This document shows positions 8,731 through 17,754 of a DNA stretch of 64,000 bases, piece after piece (within the stretch, counting starts at the first letter, position 1; every line of letters starts with the position of its first letter). The DNA is taken from contig NZ_RQXX01000004.1 of NCBI RefSeq assembly GCF_004011175.1, positions 310,001-374,000 of the forward strand. The letters run 5' to 3'. Position numbers and translations under genes: made by a program. This DNA comes from Mesobaculum littorinae (GTDB lineage Bacteria; Pseudomonadota; Alphaproteobacteria; Rhodobacterales; Rhodobacteraceae). The notes beneath the pieces were generated by a model, which worked only from the letters and a program-made list of their open reading frames with translations, was not told where the DNA came from and did not search any database.

Positions 8731-9891
8731 TTACCGTCCCGGCCCCGCGGCGGCCGGATCGGACAGTTCGACCACGTCAACGCTTTCGGCCAGCCCCGCG
8801 CCCGGCACCTCGCGCAGGTGCAGCATAGCAAGGCTTTGCTCCAGCGTGGCGCGCGGCACGTCCCGCGCAATGATGACGACGCGCGAGGTGCTGTCGCCCT
8901 CGGGCCAGTCCTTCAGCGGCACGGGCTGGTCGAAGAGGTGTTGCACGCCGTGGAAGACGAAGGGCGTGGGCAGGCCTTCCAGATGCACGATTCCCTTCGA
9001 GCGCAGGATATCCGCCCCCCGTCGTGCAACGAGCGTTTCGAGCCAGTGGTCGAACACCTCGGCCGGGATCGGGGTGTCGAGCGTGACCGAGGCGGTGACG
9101 ATCCGGTCATCCGTCGCATGGTGCGACACGGCAGGCATCGCCAGCGGTGCGGGCCGGGGCCCGGCCAGCCCCGAAAGGCCCGACAGCCCCGCCAGCGGAT
9201 CGGCCACGGGCGCCGCGGGGGGATGCGACGCCCCCCCGCCCAGCCAGTCGAGCGCCTGCCCCGCCGGCATCGGGGCCCGCGCGGCCCCCAATCCGAAGAG
9301 CGCCCCCGACGCAACCCGGCCCTTATCGGCCCAAAGGCGCGGCGCGGTCCCGTTCAGCCGGTCAAGCCGCGCGTCCAGCGCGCGAAGCTCGGAGGCCGAG
9401 GCAAGGTCGCGCTTGGTCACCACGATCCGGTCGGCCATCGCGACCTGCGCCTGTGCCTCGGCATGGCGGTCCAGCGTGCGCGGCCCCAGCAACGCATCGA
9501 CGGCGGTGACGATCCCGTCCAGCACATAGTTCGCGGCCAGCGTCCTGTCGGTCAGCAGCGTGTGGTAGATCGGCCCCGGGTCGGCAAGCCCCGTGGTTTC
9601 GATCACCACACGGTCGAAGACAAGTTCCTGTCGCGACCGCCGCGCCAAAAGCGACATCAGCGTGTTGGCCAGCTCTCCCCGCGTGGTGCAGCAGACGCAC
9701 CCCGCCGGCATCAGGACGACGTCGTCGGCCGCTTCCTCGATCAGGTCATGGTCCAGCCCGGCCTCGCCGAATTCGTTGACCACGACGGCGATACGCCCCC
9801 CGGCCGGATCGTTCAGCAGCCGGTTCAGAAGCGTCGTCTTGCCGGCGCCGAGAAAACCGGTGAGCAGCGTGACGGGGATCGGAGGGACCAT
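8731..9891 (-). CDS. CobW/COG0523-family metallochaperone GTPase
   Basis: A 386-residue G3E-class GTPase. The P-loop GFLGAGKTT is at residues 12-20, the metal-binding GCVCC motif at 64-68, the switch [14 protein letters not shown] follows, and the nucleotide-specificity motif reads TKRDLAS. A linker rich in Ala, Pro and Gly (about 210-255) precedes the CobW C-terminal domain ([27 protein letters not shown]). COG0523 proteins deliver zinc or cobalt to client enzymes, mostly under metal starvation. The Zur-like repeat 35 bases upstream favours zinc. There are no cobalamin genes nearby, so CobW proper is unlikely. Confidence 0.88.
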   Translation of the reverse strand: MVPPIPVTLLTGFLGAGKTTLLNRLLNDPAGGRIAVVVNEFGEAGLDHDLIEEAADDVVLMPAGCVCCTTRGELANTLMSLLARRSRQELVFDRVVIETTGLADPGPIYHTLLTDRTLAANYVLDGIVTAVDALLGPRTLDRHAEAQAQVAMADRIVVTKRDLASASELRALDARLDRLNGTAPRLWADKGRVASGALFGLGAARAPMPAGQALDWLGGGASHPPAAPVADPLAGLSGLSGLAGPRPAPLAMPAVSHHATDDRIVTASVTLDTPIPAEVFDHWLETLVARRGADILRSKGIVHLEGLPTPFVFHGVQHLFDQPVPLKDWPEGDSTSRVVIIARDVPRATLEQSLAMLHLREVPGAGLAESVDVVELSDPAAAGPGR

Positions 9892-9925
9892 TTCGCACCT
9901 TCTGACGGATCATTTCTGATTATTA

Positions 9926-9940
9926 TGTAATACTGTTACA
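9926..9940. promoter_or_regulatory. Zur-like operator upstream of the COG0523 GTPase
   Basis: TGTAA-N5-TTACA (5-bp perfect arms, 15-bp element) in an AT-rich patch 35 bases before the GTPase start. It resembles the TGTTATA..TATAACA core of Zur boxes, which commonly precede COG0523 genes. It was identified by eye only. Confidence 0.5.
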
Positions 9941-10104
9941 AATCGACATGCAAGCCGGCTGCGCCCCGGGCGCCAAGGGCTTTTGCGGCCCGACCGCAAC
10001 CCGACCCGGCCCGATCCTGGGATGCCGCAGAAGGTGACCGGACAGATCCCGGGGCCGCATGCGCGCCCCGGGGGTGGATCATGCCAGGCGGGCCGTCCGC
10101 GCGG

Positions 10105-10548
10105 TCAGGTCCGGTCGTCCTTGGGCGAGCCCATCACGATGTAAGAGGTGATCGCGCTGACATGGCGTCGGGTGCCCAGAACCTCGGTATGAAACCGCTT
10201 GTAGTCGGCGAGGTCCGCGCTTTCGACGCGGAGCAGGAATTCGAAGGCCCCCGCGATGTTGTGACACTCGACCACCTCGGGGGCGAGGGCCATGGCACGC
10301 TCGAACCCCTCCTGCGCCTCCTTGGTGTGCAGCGACAACCCGACCATGACATAGGCCACGAACCCGCGGCCCATCCTCTCGGGGTCGGTCACGACGCGAT
10401 AGCCCCGGATCACGCCACTGCGCTCAAGCTCCTGCACCCGGCGCAGGCAGGCCGAGGGGGACAGCCCCACCCGATCGGACAGCGCCACGTTGCTGATCCG
10501 CCCGTCGCGCCGAAGCTGGCGCAATATCTTCGCGTCTATCTCGTCCAT
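10105..10548 (-). CDS. Lrp/AsnC-family transcriptional regulator
   Basis: A 147-residue feast/famine regulator. Residues 1-60 form the AsnC-type helix-turn-helix (MDEIDAKILRQLRRDGRISN, LSDRVGLSPSACLRRVQELE). Residues 68-140 form the RAM ligand-binding domain (VAYVMVGLSLHTKE, VVECHNIAGAFEFLLRVES). Such proteins bind amino acids and assemble as octamers. It is divergent from the LysE-type exporter gene with about 106 bases between the start codons, the usual arrangement for an Lrp-type activator of an amino-acid exporter. Regulation of that exporter is therefore likely but inferred. Confidence 0.92.
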   Translation of the reverse strand: MDEIDAKILRQLRRDGRISNVALSDRVGLSPSACLRRVQELERSGVIRGYRVVTDPERMGRGFVAYVMVGLSLHTKEAQEGFERAMALAPEVVECHNIAGAFEFLLRVESADLADYKRFHTEVLGTRRHVSAITSYIVMGSPKDDRT

Positions 10549-10654
10549 CGCACGGTTTTATTGCGCCACTTCGCTCCAATGCCATATCTTTGACAGAAGC
10601 TTTCGCGAAGGCCGAAGTATCGTTGCACGAATGTCTCGCCATGCGGAGCGATCG

Positions 10655-11254
10655 ATGAGCTTCCCCCTCCTGCCCGGCCTTCTGGGCTTTGCCTTTGCCG
10701 CCACGGTCACGCCCGGGCCCAACAACCTGATGCTGATGGCCTCGGGCGCGAATTTCGGCTTTCGCCGCACCCTGCCGCACATGCTGGGCATCGCCGGGGG
10801 CATTACCCTCATGGCGCTTCTGGTCGGGGTGGGACTGATGGCGCTGTTCGAGGCCGTGCCGAGCCTGAACCTCGTGCTCAAGGGCCTGTCGGTGATGTAC
10901 ATGCTGTGGCTTGCATTCAAAATCGCCACGGCCGCCCCGGTCAAGCAGAGCGCGACAGGGGGGCGCCCGCTGACGTTCCTGCAGGCGGCCGCGTTCCAGT
11001 GGGTGAACCCGAAGGCCTGGGCGATGTGCATGTCGGCGGTCACGCTTTATGCGCCCGACCGGTCGCTATTGTCAGTGGCCGTCGTGGCCGGGGCCTTTTC
11101 GGTGGTCTGCTTTCCGTCGATCTCGGTCTGGGCGTGGTTCGGAACCGTGGTCCGGCAGTGGCTGTCGAACCCCGTCCGGCTGCGGGTGTTCAACATCGCC
11201 ATGGCGGCGCTGCTGGTGGCGTCGCTCTATCCCGTGCTGGGGCTCGGGGCCTGA
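10655..11254 (+). CDS. LysE/RhtB-family amino-acid exporter
   Basis: A 199-residue inner-membrane exporter with about six helices. The family hallmark VTPGPNNLMLMASGANFGFRR follows the first helix, and FQWVNPKAWAMCMSAVTLY is the second conserved block. ATG 10655 is chosen because a GGAG lies about seven bases upstream and the protein then starts with the usual short polar segment; upstream in-frame starts (for example 10631) would add residues without family match. It is transcribed away from the Lrp-type regulator at 10105-10548. The exported amino acid cannot be predicted. Confidence 0.9.
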   Translation: MSFPLLPGLLGFAFAATVTPGPNNLMLMASGANFGFRRTLPHMLGIAGGITLMALLVGVGLMALFEAVPSLNLVLKGLSVMYMLWLAFKIATAAPVKQSATGGRPLTFLQAAAFQWVNPKAWAMCMSAVTLYAPDRSLLSVAVVAGAFSVVCFPSISVWAWFGTVVRQWLSNPVRLRVFNIAMAALLVASLYPVLGLGA

Positions 11255-11324
11255 CGCCGGGGCCTGACGCAAAAGCCTGACGCGGGGGGCTGAACGCCGG
11301 GGACCTACACGGGAGCCAGACACG

Positions 11325-11372
11325 GGGGCCAGGGGGGCCAAGGGCGGGGCCAGGGGGGCCAAGGGCGGGGCC
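11325..11372. repeat. 21-bp GC-rich tandem repeat
   Basis: A 21-bp unit beginning GGGGCCAGGGGGGCCAAGGG occurs twice in tandem, with the start of a third copy, in the 180-base space between the LysE exporter and the aapP stop. The surrounding 11255-11320 stretch also carries several degenerate GCCTGACGC-like copies. The region is non-coding and convergent, so it may contribute to transcription termination. Confidence 0.6.
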
Positions 11373-11434
11373 AGCCGGCCCCCGGCCCCGCCTGACCCAG
11401 GATGCCCCCCCCGCCCCGGGGCACCCGGACGCGG

Positions 11435-12175
11435 CTAGCTGCCCTTGAGGATCTTCGACAGGAACCGCCGGGTGCGGTCGTCCCTCGGCGCCGAAAAGAA
11501 CCTGTCGGGCGGCGCGGTTTCGACGATCCGACCCGCCTCCATGTAGACGACGCGGTCGGCCACCTTGCGGGCGAACCCCATCTCGTGCGTGACGACAACC
11601 ATGGTCATGCCGGCCTCGGCCAGGTCGACCATGACGTCGAGCACCTCCGAGATCATCTCGGGGTCGAGCGCCGAGGTCGGTTCGTCGAAGAGCATGATCC
11701 GCGGCTCCATGCACAGCGCCCGGGCGATGGCCACGCGCTGCTGCTGACCGCCCGAAAGCTGGCCGGGATACTTGCCGGCCTGTTCCGTGATGCGGACCCG
11801 GGCAAGATACCCCTGCGCCTTTTCCTCGGCGGTGGCACGCCGGGCCCCGCGCGACAGGATCTGCGGCAGGGCGCAGTTCTCAAGCACGGTCAGGTGCGGA
11901 AACAGGTTGAAATGCTGGAACACCATCCCCGTTTCGCGCCGCACGGCATCGAGGTTGCGCAGATCGTCGCCCAGCGCGACGCCGCCCACGACGATGGCGC
12001 CGCCGTCATGACGCTCAAGCTGGTTGATGCACCGGATCAGGGTCGACTTGCCCGACCCCGAGGGGCCGCAGATGACCACCCTCTCGCGCTCGGACACCTC
12101 CAGATCGACGCCGCGCAGGGCATGGAACTCGCCATAGACCTTGTCGAGTTCGCGGATCGCGATGGCAGGGCTCAT
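11435..12175 (-). CDS. aapP: Amino-acid ABC transporter ATP-binding protein (AapP/GlnQ type)
   Basis: A 246-residue polar amino-acid transport ATPase. Walker A GPSGSGKS is at residues 37-44, followed by [18 protein letters not shown], the signature LSGGQQQR, Walker [16 protein letters not shown] and [14 protein letters not shown], all diagnostic of the GlnQ/AapP/BztD subfamily. The start at 12175 overlaps the stop of aapM by four bases. An open frame continues upstream, but it lies in the aapM gene and is a shadow. It is the last gene of the metC-aapJQMP unit. Confidence 0.93.
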   Translation of the reverse strand: MSPAIAIRELDKVYGEFHALRGVDLEVSERERVVICGPSGSGKSTLIRCINQLERHDGGAIVVGGVALGDDLRNLDAVRRETGMVFQHFNLFPHLTVLENCALPQILSRGARRATAEEKAQGYLARVRITEQAGKYPGQLSGGQQQRVAIARALCMEPRIMLFDEPTSALDPEMISEVLDVMVDLAEAGMTMVVVTHEMGFARKVADRVVYMEAGRIVETAPPDRFFSAPRDDRTRRFLSKILKGS

Positions 12176-13275
12176 CCATGCCTCCTTGATTTGACGCCGG
12201 TTTCGAGATGGGCGGAATAGACCGAGATCCCGAAGCAGATGACGAAGTAGATCAGCGCGACGAACAGGTACGCCTCGGTGCTGGGGGCGGGCCACGCGGG
12301 ATCGGTGGCGGCGGAACGGGCGGCCGAAAGCATGTCGAACACCCCCACGATCAGCACCAGCGAGGTGTTCTTGACCATCACGATGGCGGTGTTGGTCAGG
12401 GGCGGGATCACGTTCTGGATCGCCTGCGGCAGGATGATGTGCCAGACCGTCTTCCAGTAGGGGATGCCCAGCGCCTCGGCCGCCTCCTGCTGCCCCCCGT
12501 CCAGACCCTGCAGCCCGCCGCGCAGCACCTCGGCCAGGTAGGCGGCGGCAAAGATCGTCAGCGCGGCCAGCGTGCGCCCCAGCTTGTCTACCGTCCAGTC
12601 GGGCGGCAGAAGCAGCGGCAGCAGGATCGCGGCGACGAAGAGCAGCCCCACCAGCGGCAGGCCCCGCACAAGCTCGATGATCGTGACGCTGATCGCCCGC
12701 GCCAGGGGAAGCCGCCCCCGCCGCCCCAGGGCCAGCAGCACCGCCAGCGGAAAGGCGAGGCCCAGCGACAGCACCGCCAGCAGCAGCGTGACCGGCAGGC
12801 CGCCCCATTTCGACGTCGGCACCGGCGGCAGGCCCAGCACGCCCCCGCCCATGAGCACCAGCATCGCGACGATGGCCCCGCCCCAGATCGCGATCAGCCG
12901 TCCGCCCCGGAGCCGCGGCGACAGCGAGGCCAGGATCATCGCGACGATCAGGGCGATCACGATCATGGCGCGCCACTGCTCGGACGGGGGATAGAGCCCG
13001 AAGAGGATCAGCCGGGATTTCGCGGCGACGAAGGCCCAGCAGGCCCCGCCATGCCGGCAGTCGCCGGGCGCGGCGACGTGCCAGTGGGCATCGAGCAGCG
13101 CCCAGTTCAGCGCAGGCAGCAGCATGACGATCGCCAGCGCCGCCAGCACCGTCAGCGCGGCCGACACCAGATCGCCGAACAGAAGCTTGATCAGCGGACG
13201 GCGGCGCGTGCGCGGCGGCAGGCGCGGGTCGGATGGCGTTGGAGCGGAGGGCGTGGGTGCGGCGCGATCCGTCAT
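12172..13275 (-). CDS. aapM: General L-amino acid ABC permease AapM
   Basis: A 367-residue inner-membrane permease. It has the long N-terminal extension characteristic of AapM/BztC: one helix around 34-58, then a periplasmic loop with the paired cysteines DCRHGGAC, ending in ...[12 protein letters not shown]. The HisM-type permease core follows ([19 protein letters not shown], and the [22 protein letters not shown] coupling loop near residues 268-290). It pairs with AapQ to form the heterodimeric channel. It overlaps aapQ upstream and aapP downstream by four bases each. Confidence 0.93.
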   Translation of the reverse strand: MTDRAAPTPSAPTPSDPRLPPRTRRRPLIKLLFGDLVSAALTVLAALAIVMLLPALNWALLDAHWHVAAPGDCRHGGACWAFVAAKSRLILFGLYPPSEQWRAMIVIALIVAMILASLSPRLRGGRLIAIWGGAIVAMLVLMGGGVLGLPPVPTSKWGGLPVTLLLAVLSLGLAFPLAVLLALGRRGRLPLARAISVTIIELVRGLPLVGLLFVAAILLPLLLPPDWTVDKLGRTLAALTIFAAAYLAEVLRGGLQGLDGGQQEAAEALGIPYWKTVWHIILPQAIQNVIPPLTNTAIVMVKNTSLVLIVGVFDMLSAARSAATDPAWPAPSTEAYLFVALIYFVICFGISVYSAHLETGVKSRRHG

Positions 13276-14417
13276 CGCGTCACCAGCGCCACGCGGGCGT
13301 TATACCAGTTCATGAACAGCGACACCGACAGGGAGATGGTCAGGAACACGCCCAGCATGACGAGGATGCTTTCGATCGCCTGCCCGGTCTGGTTGATGAC
13401 CGTGTTCACCACCAGCCCCAGCTCGGGGTAGCCGACGGCGACGGCAAGCGTCGTGTTCTTGACGGTGGACAGATATTGAGAGGTCATGGGCGGCACGATC
13501 ACCCGCAGCGCCTGCGGCAGGATCACCCGGAACATGATCTGGCGTTCGGTCAGGCCCAGGGCACGGCCGCCCTCCCACTGGCCCTTGCCGACCGCCTCGA
13601 TCCCGCCGCGGATGATCTCGCCCACGAAGGCGGCGGTATAGAGCGTCAGGCCGAAGATGATCGCCGCGAATTCCGGCGACAGCTGCGTGCCGCCGCGAAA
13701 GTTCAGCCCCGCCATTTCGGGAAACGACAGCGCCAGCGGATGGCCCAGAGCGCGGGACATCCCCCAGAGCGTCAGGACTGCCCCCCCGGCGCAGATCGCG
13801 GCCCAGCCCGGGCGGCCCAGCGGCGGCCGGGGCCAGCGCAAGACCACCGCGATGGCCAGAAGGACGACCAGCACGCCCAGCCCCAGCAAGAGCCCGCCGC
13901 CCGGCGCAACGATCAGCCCCGGCGCGTAGACGCCCCGCAGGCTGAGAAAGACGCCCGGCAGGGGGTTCAGCGCCTCGCGCGGCGCGGGAAAGCTGGACGT
14001 CGCGATGCCGTACCAGAACAGCAGCTGTACGATCAGCGGCACATTTCGCATCACGGTGACGTAGATCCGGGCGAGCCCGCTCAGAAGCGGATTGTCGGAC
14101 CGGCGCGACAGGCCCACGAAAAGGCCCAGCAGGGTGGCCGCCACGATGGTGATCGCCGACAGCCACAGCGTGTTTGTCACGCCCACGACATAGGCCCAGA
14201 AGAAGTCGTCGGCCGGCGTGTAGCTGACGACGCTTTCCGAAATCGGGAACCGCGCCGGGCGCCAGAGATAGTCGAACCCGGTGCGGATGCCGCGTTCGGC
14301 GAGGTTTTGCAGGGTGTTTCCCGCAATCCACCACAGCAGCGCCAGCAGACCGCCCAGCAGGGCGATCTGCACGGCCCAGCCGCGGACCCGGGACGAATAC
14401 CACAGGCTGCGCAGCAT
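13272..14417 (-). CDS. aapQ: General L-amino acid ABC permease AapQ
   Basis: A 381-residue permease, partner of AapM. It has an N-terminal helix ([18 protein letters not shown]) and the AapQ-type loop [20 protein letters not shown], which is a strong family marker. The permease core reads [17 protein letters not shown] and then [20 protein letters not shown], the EAA coupling loop. It starts four bases after the aapJ stop and overlaps aapM. Sub-family recognition is firm. The actual substrate range may be narrower than in the Rhizobium protein, given the neighbouring lyase. Confidence 0.93.
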   Translation of the reverse strand: MLRSLWYSSRVRGWAVQIALLGGLLALLWWIAGNTLQNLAERGIRTGFDYLWRPARFPISESVVSYTPADDFFWAYVVGVTNTLWLSAITIVAATLLGLFVGLSRRSDNPLLSGLARIYVTVMRNVPLIVQLLFWYGIATSSFPAPREALNPLPGVFLSLRGVYAPGLIVAPGGGLLLGLGVLVVLLAIAVVLRWPRPPLGRPGWAAICAGGAVLTLWGMSRALGHPLALSFPEMAGLNFRGGTQLSPEFAAIIFGLTLYTAAFVGEIIRGGIEAVGKGQWEGGRALGLTERQIMFRVILPQALRVIVPPMTSQYLSTVKNTTLAVAVGYPELGLVVNTVINQTGQAIESILVMLGVFLTISLSVSLFMNWYNARVALVTR

Positions 14418-14421
14418 CGGC

Positions 14422-15435
14422 TTACTGGAACGCCAGCGGGAACATCAGCCCGCCGTCCGAGAACAGCGCGTTGCGCCCCCGCTCAAGCTGCAGCGGGCTG
14501 TCCATGCCGACGTTCCTCTCGAACACCTCGCCGTAGTTGCCCAGCGCCTTGACGATCCGGTAGGCGAAATCCTCCGACAGGCCCAGCGCCGCGCCGTTGC
14601 CGGGATCGACGCCCAGGAAACGGCGGATGCGGGGATCGTCGCTGTCCATGTGGTCATCGATGTTGTCCTGCGTCAGCCCGAAGGACTCGGCCGCGATCAG
14701 CGCCTGGATCGACCAGTTGACGATGTCGAGCCACTGGTCGTCGCCATGGGCCACCGCGGGGGTCAGCGCATCGACATAAGGTGTCGCGGGAAAGATCAGG
14801 TAGTCGCCCGGAGCCTCGGCCATGGTCGCCCGGACCGAGGCCAGCGCCCCCGCATCCGTGATCAGTGCATCGCACCGGCCCGAAAAGAACGCCTGGCGCG
14901 CGGCGGTGGTGTTGTCGAAGACGACCGGCGAGAGGTCGAGATCGTGCTTCTTGGACACGTCGGCCACCACGACCTCGGTCGTCGATCCGGTCTGCACGCA
15001 GACCGTGGCGCCCTGCATGTCCTCGACCCGCTCGATGCCCAGGTCGCGCGGCATCATGAACCCCGTGAACTCAAAGTAGTTGGGGGTGGTGAAATTGATG
15101 CCGTTGGCGTCGCGCTGCAGCGTCCATGTCAGGGTGCGCGGCAGCATGTCGATCTCGCCCGTCTGCAGCGCGGGGATCCGCTGCTGGCCGGTCAGCGGCA
15201 CGAAGTCCACCGCGTCCTTGTCGTCCAGCACCGCCACGGCCACCGCCCGGCAGGTTTCGATGTCGAGCCCGCGCCAGTAGCCGTCGTCGTCGGGGGCGCC
15301 GAAGCCGGGGGTGCCCTGGCTTGCGCCGCAGATCAGGCGGCCCCGCTCCTGCACGGTGTCGCGCGTGGATTGCGCCAGCGCCGGCAGCGCCAGGGCCGAG
15401 GCGCAAAGCGCCGTCATCACGATCATTCGTTTCAT
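14422..15435 (-). CDS. aapJ: Periplasmic amino-acid binding protein AapJ
   Basis: A 337-residue periplasmic solute-binding protein (family 3) with a signal peptide over residues 1-22. The block TRDTVQERGRLICGASQGTPGFGAPD is the AapJ/BztA hallmark, followed by WRGLDIETCRAVAVAVL, TWTLQRDANGINFTTPNYF and the C-terminal KALGNYGEVFERNVG. It binds L-amino acids and delivers them to AapQM. It follows the metC-like gene by 78 bases that contain a small stem (15460-15477), which could raise aapJ mRNA relative to metC. A good ribosome-binding site (AAGGAGA) precedes the ATG. Confidence 0.93.
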   Translation of the reverse strand: MKRMIVMTALCASALALPALAQSTRDTVQERGRLICGASQGTPGFGAPDDDGYWRGLDIETCRAVAVAVLDDKDAVDFVPLTGQQRIPALQTGEIDMLPRTLTWTLQRDANGINFTTPNYFEFTGFMMPRDLGIERVEDMQGATVCVQTGSTTEVVVADVSKKHDLDLSPVVFDNTTAARQAFFSGRCDALITDAGALASVRATMAEAPGDYLIFPATPYVDALTPAVAHGDDQWLDIVNWSIQALIAAESFGLTQDNIDDHMDSDDPRIRRFLGVDPGNGAALGLSEDFAYRIVKALGNYGEVFERNVGMDSPLQLERGRNALFSDGGLMFPLAFQ

Positions 15436-15459
15436 GTCGTCTCCTTGTTGGTTGGGGCA

Positions 15460-15477
15460 CGGGGGTTGGCTCCCCCG
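15460..15477. other. Intercistronic stem between metC and aapJ
   Basis: CGGGGG-N6-CCCCCG, a perfect 6-bp inverted repeat between the metC-like stop and the aapJ ribosome-binding site. Next to it is a tandem pair of an 11-12 base CCGGACCCCG unit (about 15490-15510). It could act as an RNA processing or stability element. No T-run follows, so it is not a classical terminator. Confidence 0.35.
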
Positions 15478-15513
15478 CGTCGTTCTTTCGGGGTCCGGCC
15501 GGGGTCCGGTCGG

Positions 15514-16671
15514 TCAGCCCAGCGCGTCGAAGAACGCCGCCAGGTCGGTCCGCAGGTCCTGCGGATCCTCCAGCCCAACATTGACGCGCAGGATCGTGCG
15601 GCCGTTGCGCGGATGGTCGTGTCGGCGCGCCTGCGCCACCGACATCGGCGCCATCAGGCTGCGGGTGCCACCCCATGAGGCGCCGATCGCAAAGACCTTC
15701 AGCCCGTCCAGCGCCGCCTCGAGCCGCGCCTCCGCCCCCGCGGGCAGAACCACCGAGAAAAGCCCGCTGGACCCCGCGAAATCACGCGCCCAAAGGTCAT
15801 GACCGGGGCTTGTCGGCAGGGCGGGGAACAGCACTTCGCCCGCGCCGCGGTCGTGCAGCTCCTGCGCCAGATCGGTGGCCACGCGCCCGACATGGGCCAG
15901 CCGCACCGCCATCGTCTCGATTCCGCGCAGCACCAGCGCCACCGCGTCGGGCGCGACGCCGAGGCCCAGCATCCGCATCGTGTCGCGCAGGCGCCGCCGC
16001 AGGTCGAGATCGCCGACCGTGACCGACCCCATCAGCAGGTCGGAATGCCCGCCGGGATACTTCGTCAGCGCCTGCATCGAGAAATCGATGCCGTGGGCGA
16101 GCGGCTTGAACAGCAGCGGCGTGGCCCAGGTGTTGTCGATGCCCGTCAGGATGCCGCGATCCCGCGCGATCGCGGCGATGGCGGGGATGTCCTCGACCTC
16201 CATCGTGGTCGAGCCGGGGGATTCGGTCCAGATCAGCCGGGTCTCGGGGCGGATCATCGCCGCGATCCGCGCGCCGATGCCCGGGGGGTAGACCGTCCAG
16301 TCGATCCCCCGGGGGGCCAGGAAATCGCGGCAGAAATTCGTGACCGGCGGATAGGCCGTATCGGGGATCAGCACGTGATCGCCGGGGTTCAGCACGGTCA
16401 GGAAGATCACCGCGATGCTGGCCTGGCCCGAGGGCATCAGCACCGTGCGCGCGCCGCCTTCCAGCGCGGTCAGCTGCGCCTCGAGCACGCGCTGCGTGGG
16501 CGTGCCGTGCAGGCCGTAGGAATAGCCGTCGAGATCGCGCTTGCCGCGGCTCGCATAGGCGGCCGCGTCGTCGAAGACGATGGTCGAGGCGCGGTGCGTG
16601 GGCACCGACAGCGCGGCATAGCCGTCATGGGACACGGCGGGGTGATGGACGGACAGCGTGGCATCGCGCAT
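15514..16671 (-). CDS. metC: Cystathionine beta-lyase / PLP-dependent C-S lyase (MetC-like)
   Basis: A 385-residue cytoplasmic Cys/Met-metabolism PLP enzyme. The aldimine lysine is K204 in ALTKYPGGHSD, the ring-stacking and phosphate residues are in DGYSYGLHGTPTQ and LMPSGQASIAV, and IDNTWATPLLFKP carries the ring-nitrogen Asp (179). These fit bacterial cystathionine beta-lyases (homocysteine + pyruvate + ammonia from cystathionine), which usually also cleave cystine. ATG 16671 is preferred over 16704 because GAGGAG precedes it. It is followed by aapJQMP on the same strand and faces a LysR gene, so it may degrade a sulfur amino acid imported by that transporter. Confidence 0.88.
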   Translation of the reverse strand: MRDATLSVHHPAVSHDGYAALSVPTHRASTIVFDDAAAYASRGKRDLDGYSYGLHGTPTQRVLEAQLTALEGGARTVLMPSGQASIAVIFLTVLNPGDHVLIPDTAYPPVTNFCRDFLAPRGIDWTVYPPGIGARIAAMIRPETRLIWTESPGSTTMEVEDIPAIAAIARDRGILTGIDNTWATPLLFKPLAHGIDFSMQALTKYPGGHSDLLMGSVTVGDLDLRRRLRDTMRMLGLGVAPDAVALVLRGIETMAVRLAHVGRVATDLAQELHDRGAGEVLFPALPTSPGHDLWARDFAGSSGLFSVVLPAGAEARLEAALDGLKVFAIGASWGGTRSLMAPMSVAQARRHDHPRNGRTILRVNVGLEDPQDLRTDLAAFFDALG

Positions 16672-16765
16672 TCGGGGCAGGCTCCTCTTTATGATCCGAA
16701 GCATTGCCCAGGCCGATCCGCAGGAATACTGATCGAGGCTGATACCTCTATGCGGAAACCTGATA

Positions 16766-17665
16766 GTGCAGCACCGCCAGCTCGAAGCCTTTCATGCCGT
16801 GATGATCTCGGGGTCCACCGTGCGGGCGGCCGAGCTGATGAACGTCACCCAGCCCGCGGTGTCGCGCCTGATCGCCGAGCTTGAGAAGGAGGTGCGCTTT
16901 GCCCTGTTCGACCGGGTGCGCGGGCGGCTGGTGCCGACGCAGGAAGGGCAGCTGTTCTTTCGCGAGGTGGCGCAAAGCTTTAAGGGCCTCGACCGGTTGC
17001 GCGCCGCGGCGGCCAACATCCGCGATTTCGGCACCGGCACGCTGCGCATCGCCTCGCTTGCCGCGGCCGGAGCGGCGCTGGTGCCGGCCGCCGTGCGGGG
17101 CTTTCGCGCCGCCCATCCCGACGTGCGGATCACCCTGCACATCACGTGGTCCACGGCCATCCGCAACGGCGTGGCCGACGGCCAGTACGACATCGGCATC
17201 GCCGCGGACGAGATCGACCGCGTGGGCGTCGACAGCCAGCTGTTCTGCAACTACCCTGGTCTGATCGCGATGCCGCCGGACCACCCGCTGGTGCGGCACG
17301 ACACGATCACGCCCAAGCTGCTGGAGGGCTGCCCGCTGATCGGTCTCGCCCCCGAGGACCGCGCGCGGCAGAGGTTCGACGCCGCGCTGTCCGAAGCGGG
17401 CGTCACGCCACATTACGTGGTGGACACGCCCAGCGCCGCAACGGTCTGCGCGCTGGCGGTGTCGGGCGACGCGGTCGGGCTGGTCAATCCGCTGGTGATC
17501 GAGCAGTTCCGGCGCGAGGACGTGGTGCTGCGTCCGTTCCTGCCCAGGGTGATGTTCCGCGCCTACCTGCTGTTTCCGCCGAACGCGCAGAAATCGCGTC
17601 TTGCGCTGGACTTCACCGCGCACCTGATGGCGCTGCGCAACGCGGGCGCCCACCGCCCGGGCTGA
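16766..17665 (+). CDS. LysR-family transcriptional regulator
   Basis: A 299-residue regulator starting with GTG. The N-terminal winged helix-turn-helix is textbook (QLEAFHAVMISGSTVRAAELMNVTQPAVSRLIAELE, residues 5-41). Residues 90-295 are the type-2 periplasmic-binding-like effector domain (TLRIASLAAAGAALVPAAVRGF, YDIGIAADEID). It is divergent from the metC-aapJQMP unit with 94 bases between starts. That space contains the triplet CTGAT repeated at 16732, 16740-region and 16760-region and T-N11-A type elements, where a LysR protein would bind. It very likely controls the lyase/transporter operon in response to its substrate. Confidence 0.9.
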   Translation: MQHRQLEAFHAVMISGSTVRAAELMNVTQPAVSRLIAELEKEVRFALFDRVRGRLVPTQEGQLFFREVAQSFKGLDRLRAAAANIRDFGTGTLRIASLAAAGAALVPAAVRGFRAAHPDVRITLHITWSTAIRNGVADGQYDIGIAADEIDRVGVDSQLFCNYPGLIAMPPDHPLVRHDTITPKLLEGCPLIGLAPEDRARQRFDAALSEAGVTPHYVVDTPSAATVCALAVSGDAVGLVNPLVIEQFRREDVVLRPFLPRVMFRAYLLFPPNAQKSRLALDFTAHLMALRNAGAHRPG

Positions 17666-17754
17666 CACGGCCGCGCAGGCCGCGAAGGTCGGCACGCGCC
17701 TTCCCGTGCAGGGACAGGATGGATGCGGCCGCGGCTTTTCGCTAGGACTGGGTC

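Noticed and set aside
9980-10010. Stem TTGCGG-N5-CCGCAA as terminator of the Lrp gene
   Set aside because: In the direction of Lrp transcription the stem is followed by A rather than T, so it does not make a terminator.
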